A DNA stretch of 64,000 nt, taken from NCBI RefSeq assembly GCF_013373365.1, contig NZ_CP035925.1:1736001-1800000 (forward strand). The letters are read 5' to 3'. Shown here in pieces: positions 16,802-25,536 of the stretch. How positions within the stretch are numbered: the first letter of the stretch is position 1; every line of letters begins with the position of its first letter. This DNA is from Lentibacillus sp. CBA3610. Its GTDB lineage: Bacteria > Bacillota > Bacilli > Bacillales > Amphibacillaceae. The position numbers were made by a program, and so were the translations under genes. The notes below the pieces were generated by a model. That model searched no databases, was not told the DNA's origin, and saw only the letters and a program-made list of their open reading frames with translations.

Positions 16802-17107
16802 GTGGTAGCGATTCCGGATTCAAACCATGAACCGAAACGATATGAATCAAGATTGTACGAAATAGAAGCCCGGCTGAAAGTATTGGAAAAGTCATTAGAG
16901 TCAAAAGCGGATACGAAAGATGTTATCGTAAAAATCGATGAATTAATTAAAGAAAAAGAACTCATTACAAAAACAGAATTAAATAATTTTCATAAAAGGA
17001 TGGAAGCAACGCTGCATGCCAACCATGTTAAACTATTAAAATGGATGGTAGCCACCGGTATCAGTTCTGTGGCCGCCATTGCTGCAGTTTTGCGTATATT
17101 TGTTTGA
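16802..17107 (+). CDS. Small coiled-coil membrane-anchored protein
   Basis: The product (about 101 residues from GTG at 16802; a TTG at 16787 is an alternative) has a central coiled coil (residues ~20-65: RLYEIEARLKVLEKSLESKA and so on). A C-terminal membrane helix ends it (WMVATGISSVAAIAAVLRIF). This layout recalls XhlA-type haemolysin/holin-accessory proteins of phages and short membrane-tethered coiled-coil proteins; I cannot decide between them. The RBS (GGGAAAGGA) is very close to the GTG. It stands alone before the thiamine operon. Confidence 0.5.
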   Translation: MVAIPDSNHEPKRYESRLYEIEARLKVLEKSLESKADTKDVIVKIDELIKEKELITKTELNNFHKRMEATLHANHVKLLKWMVATGISSVAAIAAVLRIFV

Positions 17108-17242
17108 GTGACCCTCCTGCATTAAATCTTCCTCCACGCAGTGACCATATTAATACCGAATGACAACACCTCAATGTGATAGAAAATTTGAACCATTGAC
17201 AATGATTTTATCGATGTTACAATCTAACTAACAATTTAAAAA

Positions 17243-17337
17243 TCACTAGGGGTGCCTTTTAAAAAGGCTGAGATTAAAGTGATGGACTTTAAGACCCTTT
17301 GAACCTGATACGGTTGATGCCGGCGAAGGGAAGTGAC
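17243..17337 (+). promoter_or_regulatory. TPP riboswitch (THI element)
   Basis: The conserved aptamer blocks are present in order: AGGGGTGCC, GGCTGAGA, GACCCTTTGAACCTGAT and GCCGGCGAAGGGAAGTG. It binds thiamine pyrophosphate and controls the thiazole operon downstream. Confidence 0.95.
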
Positions 17338-17374
17338 CGAACGATAATTACCATTCTATAACCAGCTATACGTT

Positions 17375-17412
17375 CAAAACCACTTCCCTGTCATCAGGAA
17401 AGTGGTTTTTTT
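17375..17412 (+). terminator. Riboswitch expression-platform terminator
   Basis: AACCACTTCCCTG and CAGGAAAGTGGTT form a stem with loop TCAT, followed by TTTTTTT. Its 5' arm repeats the CACTTCCC complement of the aptamer's GGGAAGTG, so it can switch with the aptamer: TPP bound means termination. Confidence 0.85.
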
Positions 17413-17443
17413 GTGTTTTAAAAGTGTTAGAGGAGGTGTATCA

Positions 17444-18091
17444 GTGGACCGTGTTCAAAAACGTGACAAAACTATCGGTAAACTCCATGTCATCTCGACC
17501 GGACATCAACTCCCTGAAAAACTGGCAGCCATTACCGAACAAATCATTCACCAAGTAGACGTAATTCATCTTCGGGAGAAATCGTGGTCCGATAAACAAA
17601 TGATTCAAACCATACAACTGCTTCAAGCCAAAGGCATCCCAATGGATAAACTTGTTGTCAACCATCGTGTGGCAATTGCCCATGGCATGGACACTAAAGG
17701 CGTGCAACTCACTCATGCCAGCATTGATCAAGAGACTGTTCGTCGCACTTACCCCAATCTCAGTATTGGCTGTTCTGTCCACTCAGTAAAAGAGGCCATT
17801 TATGCCTGGCGTCATGGTGCTGATTATTTAGTTTTTGGTCACGTATTTGCAACCCGGTCAAAACCCGACTTACCACCTAAGGGGCTGATGGAATTACGAA
17901 GAGTTGTCGGGCACGTCAACATACCCGTTCTGGCAATTGGCGGGATCACGCCGGAAAACACACCGGATGTCATGCAGGCTGGAGCAAGCGGAATTGCTGT
18001 ATTATCCGGAATACTGCTGGCCAACAACCCTCTGGAAAAGACGGCAGCCTATAACAGAGCATTACAGAAAGGCGGTGAACAAAGTGTATGA
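17444..18091 (+). CDS. tenI: Thiazole tautomerase TenI
   Basis: TenI converts the ThiG product to the aromatic thiazole carboxylate tautomer for coupling by ThiE. The start GTG at 17444 follows GAGGAGGTGTATCA. The 215-residue TIM barrel resembles ThiE but carries the TenI-type loop FGHVFATRSKPDLPPKG (about residues 127-143) and ends with GGITPENTPDVMQAGASGIA. It is the first gene after the riboswitch. In B. subtilis tenA comes before it; tenA is absent here. Confidence 0.88.
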   Translation: MDRVQKRDKTIGKLHVISTGHQLPEKLAAITEQIIHQVDVIHLREKSWSDKQMIQTIQLLQAKGIPMDKLVVNHRVAIAHGMDTKGVQLTHASIDQETVRRTYPNLSIGCSVHSVKEAIYAWRHGADYLVFGHVFATRSKPDLPPKGLMELRRVVGHVNIPVLAIGGITPENTPDVMQAGASGIAVLSGILLANNPLEKTAAYNRALQKGGEQSV

Positions 18092-19199
18092 TGTCATTAT
18101 TGTTGGGGGTGGTGTCATTGGGAATTCGATTGCCTTTCATCTAAGCAAGCGTCATTATCATGTTCTTGTCATCGAAAAGGATACCATCGGACAAAAGGCA
18201 TCCGGAGCAGCAGCCGGGATGTTGGGCGCACAAAATGAAGTGGGTGCCGACAGTCCGCTGTCATCACTTGCACGTCAAAGCAGAGCCATGTTTCCTCCAT
18301 TAGCGGAAGAACTAAAGTCACTCAGCGGAATCGATATCGAGTTGATCCACAGTGGCATAATCAGACTCGCCCGAACAGAAGAAGAAGCAAAACAGTTAAA
18401 ACAGGCTGCTGATCGCCAACAGAATTCAGGTGAAGACGCAGAATGGCTATCCCGTGAACAACTGAAAGAAAAAGAACCGAATCTTTCTGCCGATTCCATG
18501 GCTGGGGCACTTTACATGCCATATGACGGTCAGGTCAATGCACGACTGTTAACGAAAGCGCTAGCACATTCGGCTGTTAAATTGGGGGCAGACATTCTGG
18601 AACATACGGAAGTACAGGATTTTTTGACTGAAAACAACCGTATAACCGGCGTCAGAACAACTACCGGCACAATTCTGGCCAATTCAGTTGTCACAGCAGG
18701 CGGGGCATGGAGTCGGGACCTTTTGAAAAAAACCGATTTAGCACTGGATGTGTACCCGGTAAAAGGCGAATGCTTTTCCGTTTATCATGATGAACATCTG
18801 ATGACATCCAGTATATTTTCACCGGGGTGTTATGTTGTACCGAAGTCCGGCGGGAGATTCATTATCGGCGCTACACAAAAACCCGATAGCTTGGATGATT
18901 CCGTACGGCTGGACGGCCTGCATTCACTGATAAAGCGCGCCATTGGTCTGATCTCTGAACTCAGAAATGCAAAATGGGAAAAGGCGTGGACCGGTCACAG
19001 GCCGCAAACGAAAAATGGATTGCCTTATATGGGCGAACATCCCGATATTAACGGGTTATGGGTGGCAGCCGGACATTTTCGAAACGGTATTTTATTAGCG
19101 CCCATTACCGGCTCGCTGATGGCAGATTATATCGAAGGAAAACCTGTCAATGATACCTTTCGACTTCAGCAACTATCACATAAGGAGGTTAATCTATGA
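18084..19199 (+). CDS. thiO: Glycine oxidase ThiO
   Basis: ThiO oxidises glycine to iminoglycine (dehydroglycine), the C-N donor for the thiazole ring. The 371-residue flavoprotein starts at GTG 18084 (VYDVIIVGGGVIGNSIAFHL), where the GxGxxG FAD-binding motif begins at residue ~8. It overlaps tenI by 8 bp and has GGCGG upstream. Other family features are KASGAAAGMLG, YMPYDGQVNARLL and the C-terminal AAGHFRNGILLAP. Length matches B. subtilis ThiO (369). Confidence 0.93.
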   Translation: MYDVIIVGGGVIGNSIAFHLSKRHYHVLVIEKDTIGQKASGAAAGMLGAQNEVGADSPLSSLARQSRAMFPPLAEELKSLSGIDIELIHSGIIRLARTEEEAKQLKQAADRQQNSGEDAEWLSREQLKEKEPNLSADSMAGALYMPYDGQVNARLLTKALAHSAVKLGADILEHTEVQDFLTENNRITGVRTTTGTILANSVVTAGGAWSRDLLKKTDLALDVYPVKGECFSVYHDEHLMTSSIFSPGCYVVPKSGGRFIIGATQKPDSLDDSVRLDGLHSLIKRAIGLISELRNAKWEKAWTGHRPQTKNGLPYMGEHPDINGLWVAAGHFRNGILLAPITGSLMADYIEGKPVNDTFRLQQLSHKEVNL

Positions 19200-19399
19200 A
19201 TCTCTTGATTAATGGTTCAACGGTTCAATTACCGGAGCATGTATTCACGATTTCGGATGTTATTAATCATTTTGCAGTCGATCAGCCAGTGGTCATCGTT
19301 GAATATAACGGTGAAATTTTAGATAAAGAAACCCATTCGACAACAAATGTGGCGAATGGCGATAAACTGGAATTGGTTAATTTTGTAGGAGGTGGCTGA
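19196..19399 (+). CDS. thiS: Sulfur carrier protein ThiS
   Basis: ThiS is a ubiquitin-like protein whose C-terminal Gly-Gly is adenylated by ThiF and turned into a thiocarboxylate that gives sulfur to the thiazole. The 67-residue sequence ends LVNFVGGG, with the essential diglycine. It overlaps the end of thiO by 4 bp. The GGAGGTGG codons of its own C-terminus serve as the Shine-Dalgarno of thiG. Confidence 0.95.
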   Translation: MNLLINGSTVQLPEHVFTISDVINHFAVDQPVVIVEYNGEILDKETHSTTNVANGDKLELVNFVGGG

Positions 19400-19400
19400 T

Positions 19401-20165
19401 ATGCTAACCATTAGCAACAAATCCTTTCAATCCCGCTTACTGCTGGGAACCGGAAAATACCCGAATGTTGATGTACAAAAACAGGCCGTTGATGTATCGG
19501 AAACAGAGATTTTAACCTTCTCTGTCCGCCGCATGGATATTTTTGAGCCATCACAGCCCAACTTATTGGAAGAAATCGATGTGACAAACTATGACCTGTT
19601 ACCGAACACAGCCGGTGCCTATACAGCAAAAGAAGCTGTGCGCACAGCCAAACTGGCACATGCATCCGGTCTTTGTGACATGATCAAAGTCGAGGTGATC
19701 GGGGATACGAAAACACTGCTGCCGGATCCTGTGGAAACAGTGAAGGCAACAGAGGAATTGCTCAATGAAGGGTTCACAGTCCTTCCCTATACGTCTGATG
19801 ATGTCGTTTTGGCCGGAAAATTGGAGGAATTGGGTGCGCATGCCATCATGCCCGGCGCATCACCAATTGGATCGGGGCAGGGTATTATCAATCCGCTTAA
19901 CTTAAGCTTGATTATCGAGCAGTCGAATGTCCCGGTGATTGTTGATGCGGGAATTGGATCCCCGAAAGATGTGGTTACGGCCATGGAACTCGGCGCCGAT
20001 GGTATTCTTTTAAACACAGCTGTCTCCGGATCTAATGACCCTGTCAAAATGGCTGAGGCGATGAAACTTGCTGTTCAGGCAGGACGACTTGGGTATGAAG
20101 CAGGCCGCATTCCGAAAAAGCGTTATGCGACTGCCAGCAGCCCTGAAGAAGGAGTCAGTGTCTAA
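19401..20165 (+). CDS. thiG: Thiazole synthase ThiG
   Basis: ThiG joins 1-deoxy-D-xylulose 5-phosphate, dehydroglycine and ThiS-thiocarboxylate sulfur into the thiazole phosphate. I start it at ATG 19401, one base after the thiS stop. The 254-residue TIM barrel has [12 protein letters not shown] near the start, [24 protein letters not shown] (with the imine-forming lysine), [13 protein letters not shown] and [10 protein letters not shown], all intact. Confidence 0.96.
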   Translation: MLTISNKSFQSRLLLGTGKYPNVDVQKQAVDVSETEILTFSVRRMDIFEPSQPNLLEEIDVTNYDLLPNTAGAYTAKEAVRTAKLAHASGLCDMIKVEVIGDTKTLLPDPVETVKATEELLNEGFTVLPYTSDDVVLAGKLEELGAHAIMPGASPIGSGQGIINPLNLSLIIEQSNVPVIVDAGIGSPKDVVTAMELGADGILLNTAVSGSNDPVKMAEAMKLAVQAGRLGYEAGRIPKKRYATASSPEEGVSV

Positions 20166-21181
20166 TGGAAGAGCGCTATTCCAGACAAATATTATTTTCA
20201 CCCATCGGCAATGAAGGCCAAAGAAAAATAAGGCAGAAACATGTCCTCATCATTGGCGCCGGAGCACTTGGCACCAGCATTGCGGAAATGCTTACCCGTG
20301 CCGGTGCCGGTAAAATCACCATTGCAGACCGGGATTATGTTGAATGGAGCAATCTTCAGCGTCAGCAGCTTTACACTGAAAATGATGTGGAGAACCGGCT
20401 TCCAAAAGCGATCGCAGCCAAAAGCAAACTGGAAGCCATCAATCGTGACGTGAGCATCGAAACTCACGTTACTGATGTGACACCAAGCGAGTTAGAGCAG
20501 CTTGTGCAAGGCGTTGACTTAATGCTCGATGCCACAGATAATTTCGATATTCGTATGATTATGAACGATACTGCTCAGAAATACAACATTCCCTGGATAT
20601 ACGGGGCGGTTGTCAGCAGTTATGGCATCAGTTACACGATTATACCGGGTGAATCACCATGCCTGCATTGTTTGATGGAGCAGGTTCCCCTCGGCGGATT
20701 AACCTGTGACACAGCCGGCATTATCAGTCCCATCGTCCAATTAGTAACGGCACACCAAACAGCAGAAGCATTGAAAATTTTAACCGAAAACAGGGACGCG
20801 TTGCGAGATAAACTTGTATCCTTCGATCTGTGGAGCAACCAGCAAGCTTCAATAAATGTTCAGAGGCTAAAAAGCGACAACTGTTCCTCATGCGGCGCGT
20901 CGCCAACCTATCCGTTTCTGGATTATGAAAACCAGACCAAAACGGCTGTTTTATGCGGAAGAGATACGGTGCAAATCCGGCCGCAATCACCCAAAAAACC
21001 GGATTTGCCGGAAATGGCTGACTACCTGTCCCAATTGGGAATAGTCGAACAAAATCCGTTCCTGTTGTCATTTGCCGTTGATGCCAACCGGCTCGTCTTA
21101 TTCCAGGATGGGCGTGTCCTAGTTCACGGAACCAATAATGTCGCTCAGGCCAAATCACTTTATCACCGGTATTTAGGTTAA
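20165..21181 (+). CDS. thiF: ThiF-type adenylyltransferase
   Basis: The E1-like enzyme adenylates the C-terminus of ThiS (possibly also MoaD-like carriers) with ATP. The start ATG overlaps the thiG stop (TAATG). The 338-residue protein has the nucleotide loop IIGAGALGTSIAEML (about residues 29-43), ADRDYVEWSNLQRQQLY, the cysteine of LTCDTAGIISP, and two zinc CxxC pairs (CLHC and CSSC). There is no rhodanese domain, although the protein continues ~90 residues beyond the second CxxC. Confidence 0.93.
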   Translation: MEERYSRQILFSPIGNEGQRKIRQKHVLIIGAGALGTSIAEMLTRAGAGKITIADRDYVEWSNLQRQQLYTENDVENRLPKAIAAKSKLEAINRDVSIETHVTDVTPSELEQLVQGVDLMLDATDNFDIRMIMNDTAQKYNIPWIYGAVVSSYGISYTIIPGESPCLHCLMEQVPLGGLTCDTAGIISPIVQLVTAHQTAEALKILTENRDALRDKLVSFDLWSNQQASINVQRLKSDNCSSCGASPTYPFLDYENQTKTAVLCGRDTVQIRPQSPKKPDLPEMADYLSQLGIVEQNPFLLSFAVDANRLVLFQDGRVLVHGTNNVAQAKSLYHRYLG

Positions 21182-21192
21182 AGTATTGATAG

Positions 21193-21221
21193 TAAACAAT
21201 GCGAATACACCGCCTTGTTTA
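21193..21221 (+). other. Weak inverted repeat between thiF and the PTS genes
   Basis: TAAACAA (21193-21199) and TTGTTTA (21215-21221) could form a 7-bp stem but no T tract follows. I see no real terminator in the 85-bp gap, so readthrough from thiF into the PTS genes is likely. Confidence 0.4.
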
Positions 21222-21266
21222 TCAACAATAAAACCAATATGGTAACCATTATCAGGGGGATCCAGG

Positions 21267-22598
21267 ATGCAAATCTTACAATGGTTTGTCGATTTGGGAG
21301 CAAGCGTCATGCTCCCGATTATCTTTTTCATCTTTGCATTGATACTTCGAACCGGTATCAAAAAAGCCTTCCATTCCGGAATTACAGTCGGTGTTGGGTT
21401 TGTCGGCGTGAATCTGATTCTTGATCTATTGACGGAGAGCCTCGGACCGGCAGCACAATCGATGGTTCACCATTTCGGCATGGATCTGCAAATGATTGAT
21501 GTCGGCTGGCCGGCCGCTTCGGCTATTTCCTATGGGACCGTACTGGGGAGTCTGGCTATCCCGATCAGCATCGGTGTCAACCTCCTCCTTTTAACTATCG
21601 GACTTACCAAAACCGTCAACGTCGATATTTGGAATTATTGGCATATGGCCTTTACCGGATCACTTGTCTATGCCATAACGAATGATTTTACCCTTGGGAT
21701 ATTAACCATCGGCGTCCATGCCATTGTTGTACTGTTAGCGGGGGATCTATTAGCCGATGATGTGGAATCTTATTTTGGTTATCAGAAAATGACGTTTCCA
21801 CACGCGGCTTCTGCACCGTCCTATTTTTTGGCGAAACCGATGAATGCATTGTTTGACCGTATTCCCAAATTTAATCAAATCCAGGCAAATCCGGAAACCA
21901 TTCAACGGCGTTTTGGCTTATTCGGGGATTCTACGATGCTCGGCGCGCTTCTTGGGCTCCTGATTGGCCTTTTGGCAGGATATAACGTGCAGGAAACATT
22001 GCAATTGTCCGTTCAAACTGCGGCTGTCATGCTGTTACTGCCGAAAATGGTTGCTTTGTTAATGGAAGGTCTCACCCCGGTTTCTGAAGCTGCCAGCAAC
22101 CGCATCAAAAAAAGATTTCCCGATCGCGACTTGTATATTGGAATGGACAGTGCACTGACGATTGGGCATCCGGCTGTTCTGTCCGCTTCGTTATTAATGG
22201 TGCCAATCACACTGGCGATGGCTGTTATCCTGCCGGGAAATCGTGTCCTGCCATTCGGCGACTTAGCCTCACTCCCGTTTTTGTTTTGTTTAATGGTGCC
22301 TGTATTCCGCGGCAATATCATTCGAACAGTGATCACAGCAACGATTTATATCGGTGTGGGATTATACATAGCGACCTGGATTGCACCACTATTTACGGAA
22401 ATGGCCATTAATGCAGATTTTGATACGGGAACGAATACCATTATTTCCTCGCTGATTGATGGTGCCGTTTGGACAACATTTATTTTCACCGGATCCGGAC
22501 AGTGGCTGGGCTGGTTTGGTATTGGCTTGATTGGAATCATGGCCTTTGCTGGACTTCTATATATTCATAAATGGAAACGTAAGGAGAATAATCGATGA
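21267..22598 (+). CDS. PTS IIC component, galactitol (GatC) family
   Basis: The 443-residue integral membrane protein has about 11-12 hydrophobic helices and GatC-family landmarks (MQILQWFVDLGASVMLP start, YFGYQKMTFPHAASAPSY, MDSALTIGHPAVLSASLL). In this family IIC carries the sugar or polyol across the membrane while IIB phosphorylates it. RBS CAGGGGGATCCAGG precedes ATG at 21267. The gene lies 85 bp after thiF on the same strand without a clear terminator, which places it inside the riboswitch-controlled transcript. The substrate cannot be read from the sequence. Confidence 0.88.
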   Translation: MQILQWFVDLGASVMLPIIFFIFALILRTGIKKAFHSGITVGVGFVGVNLILDLLTESLGPAAQSMVHHFGMDLQMIDVGWPAASAISYGTVLGSLAIPISIGVNLLLLTIGLTKTVNVDIWNYWHMAFTGSLVYAITNDFTLGILTIGVHAIVVLLAGDLLADDVESYFGYQKMTFPHAASAPSYFLAKPMNALFDRIPKFNQIQANPETIQRRFGLFGDSTMLGALLGLLIGLLAGYNVQETLQLSVQTAAVMLLLPKMVALLMEGLTPVSEAASNRIKKRFPDRDLYIGMDSALTIGHPAVLSASLLMVPITLAMAVILPGNRVLPFGDLASLPFLFCLMVPVFRGNIIRTVITATIYIGVGLYIATWIAPLFTEMAINADFDTGTNTIISSLIDGAVWTTFIFTGSGQWLGWFGIGLIGIMAFAGLLYIHKWKRKENNR

Positions 22599-22876
22599 AA
22601 AAAGTACTCGTTATTTGCGGTACAGGAATTGCAACATCCACCGTTGTTATCGAAAAGTTAAAGGAATGGCTCGAAAAGGAACAGCTTAATGAACACGTGA
22701 CATTACATCAAGCAAATGTTCAAGATGCTATCAATAAAGAGAATGAATACGACTTCATGATATCGACCACGATTGTTCCTGAAAATTTACAGGAAAAAGC
22801 GATTGACGGTGTTCCATTATTGGCAGGAACAGGTGAAGAAGACGTTTATGAAAAGATTAAGCATCGAATGAAATGA
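22595..22876 (+). CDS. PTS IIB component, galactitol (GatB) family
   Basis: The 93-residue protein begins KKVLVICGTGIATSTVV; the cysteine in VICGTGIATS (Cys9) is the phosphorylated residue of GatB-type IIB proteins. It starts with a 4-bp overlap with the IIC gene (ATGA). No IIA gene, kinase, dehydrogenase or aldolase follows, so phosphoryl transfer must use a IIA encoded elsewhere. Confidence 0.9.
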   Translation: MKKVLVICGTGIATSTVVIEKLKEWLEKEQLNEHVTLHQANVQDAINKENEYDFMISTTIVPENLQEKAIDGVPLLAGTGEEDVYEKIKHRMK

Positions 22877-22899
22877 ATTAAATGATATTTTACGATTGG

Positions 22900-22997
22900 T
22901 TATCCCGCATGAAACTGACAGATGGATCCCCACTTATCCGCTTTAGTTTTATCTCATCGTCTTAAAGTTGGGCTTCCTGACTGTACATGCGGGATAA
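22900..22997. repeat. Dispersed hairpin element, copy B
   Basis: TTATCCCGCAT (22900-22910) and ATGCGGGATAA (22987-22997) are a perfect 11-bp inverted repeat around ~76 bp. The interior (CTGACAG, TCCCCACTTATCC, CTTTAGTTTT, CTTAAAGTTGGG, TGACTGTAC) follows copy A at 5359-5443 closely. It sits at the end of the thiamine/PTS transcript and may also stop it. Confidence 0.6.
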
Positions 22998-23028
22998 AAT
23001 CTTTATAGCAACAAATTATTTCCTCCAA

Positions 23029-23604
23029 TTATGATATGAATTGCCTGTCCCTACATTCCTCAGTACTCACTGCTACCCCGCGCAATTTCCGCCTGGCTCC
23101 CTTCCCCCAACTCTTCACTGCCTCTGCCGTAACACCTTCCTGTTCAGCAATTTCTTTTAGCGGCTTGCCTTCAATAATATGTTCGGTTACCCATTTCCAT
23201 TGATTGTCCGACAGCTGACCTTTCACTTTCTGCCAAAATGCTGCGTCGCATTCCTCATGGTCTGCCTCCTGTCTTACGATCGGATAGTTCCAATTCTGAT
23301 TCCGATAATAATTGCCCTTATCAATATGGACCCTGTGTTCGTAAGCGTATTGCGCTGTCTTTTCCGTTTCTTTGTTCTGCTTCCGCATCAAATCGATTAT
23401 ACGATTGCGGATCATGTAGTTAAAGTACGTTGCCATCGTTCCTTTATCAGGTTCGTAATTCTCGTACGCATTCCACATGGCGACCAAACCTTCCTGATAA
23501 AATTCCTGATGCGGATCCTGAATATTCAGCCGGTGAATGTAATAATGAATCCGCCGCTCGTTCTGTCTGAAAATCTCCTCAAAAGTAGCCATTTCCCTCT
23601 CCAT
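23029..23604 (-). CDS. Orphan sigma-70 family factor
   Basis: I start at ATG 23602-23604 (MEREMATFEEIFRQNERRI), after GGGGGGATTAAG. The ~191-residue protein has a region 2 (YQEGLVAMWNAYENYEPDKG, then MATYFNYMIRNRIIDLMRKQ) and a region 4 HTH (PLKEIAEQEGVTAEAVKSWG). The layout resembles the SigH/ComX-like alternative sigma factors of Firmicutes that drive competence or phage-like gene sets. No anti-sigma factor is adjacent. A small basic gene is divergent from it. The regulon is unknown. Confidence 0.75.
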   Translation of the reverse strand: MEREMATFEEIFRQNERRIHYYIHRLNIQDPHQEFYQEGLVAMWNAYENYEPDKGTMATYFNYMIRNRIIDLMRKQNKETEKTAQYAYEHRVHIDKGNYYRNQNWNYPIVRQEADHEECDAAFWQKVKGQLSDNQWKWVTEHIIEGKPLKEIAEQEGVTAEAVKSWGKGARRKLRGVAVSTEECRDRQFIS

Positions 23605-23636
23605 CTTAATCCCCCCGTAATGTTTGTAGGCAGAGG

Positions 23637-23665
23637 TTATCAAACGCCCTCTTCATGACTATAAT
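23637..23665 (+). promoter_or_regulatory. Candidate promoter for the 49-residue gene
   Basis: TTATCA (23637-23642) and TATAAT (23660-23665) are 17 bp apart. It faces away from the sigma factor gene. Confidence 0.45.
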
Positions 23666-23695
23666 CGAAACTTTTTCGGATTTGGGGGCATTAGT

Positions 23696-23845
23696 ATGAA
23701 AAGTTATTTTAAAAATTTTTTAACAGGGAAACGCCACTTTTTCGGGATTCGTTTCGATTGTAGAGGTGAGAAGGGATATGGACGTGCTGATGAGAAAAGT
23801 GAGCGTATTAAGGAGATGCGCAAAACTCGCTTCAGGAATCCTTAA
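23696..23845 (+). CDS. Small basic protein divergent from the sigma factor
   Basis: ATG at 23696 follows TTTGGGGGCATTAGT. The 49-residue product (MKSYFKNFLTGKRHFFGIRF ... RIKEMRKTRFRNP) is strongly basic, with Lys/Arg throughout and aromatic residues in its first half. It has a promoter-like sequence upstream, and its 3' end overlaps the end of the convergent small membrane gene. I recognise no family. Confidence 0.45.
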   Translation: MKSYFKNFLTGKRHFFGIRFDCRGEKGYGRADEKSERIKEMRKTRFRNP

Positions 23846-24005
23846 ATCCTGTTTTTCGAAATTTCACTAATATATATACCAGAGTTATGAGTGCAAACAC
23901 GAAAATTAAATGATATCTATATTCAGGGAGAACAAGCAGCAAGGCACTGAAAAGGATAATCCCTATCGCCGTTAATACTGTTTCAATCAGTTTATAATTT
24001 TTCAT
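23832..24005 (-). CDS. Small two-helix membrane protein
   Basis: ATG at 24003-24005 follows CTTAGGAGGGCAATT, so I use it rather than upstream starts. The 57-residue product has two membrane helices (KLIETVLTAIGIILFSALLL and YHLIFVFALITLVYILV) and a short basic tail. No family is recognised. Confidence 0.55.
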   Translation of the reverse strand: MKNYKLIETVLTAIGIILFSALLLVLPEYRYHLIFVFALITLVYILVKFRKTGFKDS

Positions 24006-24164
24006 AATTGCCCTCCTAAGCATTAATTGTGATTGTAACACAAGCAAAAAGCGATAGAAGGGAGCATGAAACTTTTTAAAATTTCATGCCCCAAAATTAG
24101 ATTCATTTCGATTATGGTTATGAAGAGAAGAACAAATTTTTACCAACAATGATCCGAATCGAGC

Positions 24165-25436
24165 CTAACTGAAACGCACCAAAAAGTATTTTTTCTTCCC
24201 GCGGCGGATAACGGTAAATTGGTCATCAATGCGATCATCTTCACCCACAACATATTGCAGATCCTGCTGGCGTTCACCATTGATGTAAATTGCGCCGTTC
24301 TTGATATCTTCCCTTGCCTGCCGTTTGGATGACGAAATCGATGCATTTACGAGCAGATCAATCAGGCCGATATCTTCTTTGGATGCCTCATATGTCGGGA
24401 CATCTTTAAATCCCTGCTCAATATCGCCGGCTGACAGATCTTTCAAATCACCACTGAACAGGGATGCTGTAATTTTTTGTGCCTGTTCCAGTGTTGCCTG
24501 ACTATGCACCATTACCGTCATTTCTTCAGCAAGACGTTTTTGCGCCTGGCGTTTTTCCGGATTGTTTTCGAGTTCCGCTTGCAGTTCATCAAGCTCAGCA
24601 TCTTCAAGAAAAGTAAAGTATCTTAAAAATTTCATCACATCACGGTCATCAGTGTTAATCCAGAATTGGTAAAACTCATATGGGGTCGTTTTTTCCGGAT
24701 CAAGCCAAATCGCACCGCCCGCTGTCTTGCCGAATTTGCTGCCGTCTGCTTTGGTAATCAGTGGCAGGGTCAGGCCAAATACATTGATTTCCTCATCTTC
24801 GTTTTCACGGGCGCGGCGAATCAGTTCCATACCGGCTGTAATATTGCCCCATTGATCGCTGCCGCCGATTTGCAGGGTGCAGGTTTCTTCTTCATAGAGT
24901 TTCATGTAATCGAGCGACTGCAAAATCATGTAACTGAACTCTGTAAAGGAAATGCCCTGCTCAATTCGGGCTGATACAGATTCCTTGCCAAGCATGTAAT
25001 TGATGCCAAAATGTTTGCCGGCATCACGGAGAAAATCAATCACCGTCATGCTTCCGAGCCAATCATGATTATTCCGGGCGACTGCAGCATTTGTCCCATT
25101 ATCAAAATCAAGCAATTTGGCTAATTGCTGCTTCACTTTTTCACTGTATTCATGCACAACCGACGCTTCATTCAGGGAACGTTCAGTTGAGCGGCCGCTC
25201 GGGTCACCGATCATACCGGTTCCCCCACCGATCAGGCCAATCGGTTTATGGCCGGCCCGCTGGAATCGTTTCAGCATGATAATCGGCAGTAAATGACCAA
25301 TATGCAGACTGTCTGCTGTTGGGTCAAACCCGCAATATAAGGTCACCTGATTTTCGTTCAAGTGTTTTTCCAACGCTTCCCTGTCTGTCGTTTGCTGAAT
25401 CAGACCGCGTTTTTCAAGATCTTGTAAAATATCCAT
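24165..25436 (-). CDS. tyrS: Tyrosyl-tRNA synthetase
   Basis: The enzyme charges tRNA-Tyr. Starting at ATG 25434-25436 (MDILQDLEKRGLIQQTTD) behind GGAGGCTGT gives 423 residues. The class I HIGH motif is HIGHLLP (within ADSLHIGHLLPI, about residues 43-49), the KMSKS-type motif is KFGKT (about 230), and a C-terminal S4-like RNA-binding domain ends the protein (SSKRQAREDIKNGAIYINGE). A T-box leader specific for tyrosine lies upstream, but 470 bp away. Confidence 0.97.
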   Translation of the reverse strand: MDILQDLEKRGLIQQTTDREALEKHLNENQVTLYCGFDPTADSLHIGHLLPIIMLKRFQRAGHKPIGLIGGGTGMIGDPSGRSTERSLNEASVVHEYSEKVKQQLAKLLDFDNGTNAAVARNNHDWLGSMTVIDFLRDAGKHFGINYMLGKESVSARIEQGISFTEFSYMILQSLDYMKLYEEETCTLQIGGSDQWGNITAGMELIRRARENEDEEINVFGLTLPLITKADGSKFGKTAGGAIWLDPEKTTPYEFYQFWINTDDRDVMKFLRYFTFLEDAELDELQAELENNPEKRQAQKRLAEEMTVMVHSQATLEQAQKITASLFSGDLKDLSAGDIEQGFKDVPTYEASKEDIGLIDLLVNASISSSKRQAREDIKNGAIYINGERQQDLQYVVGEDDRIDDQFTVIRRGKKKYFLVRFS

Positions 25437-25536
25437 ACAGCCTCCACTCCATTTCAGAAATAATAGGTTGTTCTCATATATAGCGTTGTTATTCATCACC
25501 GCAGTTGAAATACACTTCACTTGCCACGGGTCCTAG

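Noticed and set aside
16802-17107. Prophage remnant
   Set aside because: One XhlA-like coiled-coil protein is not enough; no other phage gene is nearby.
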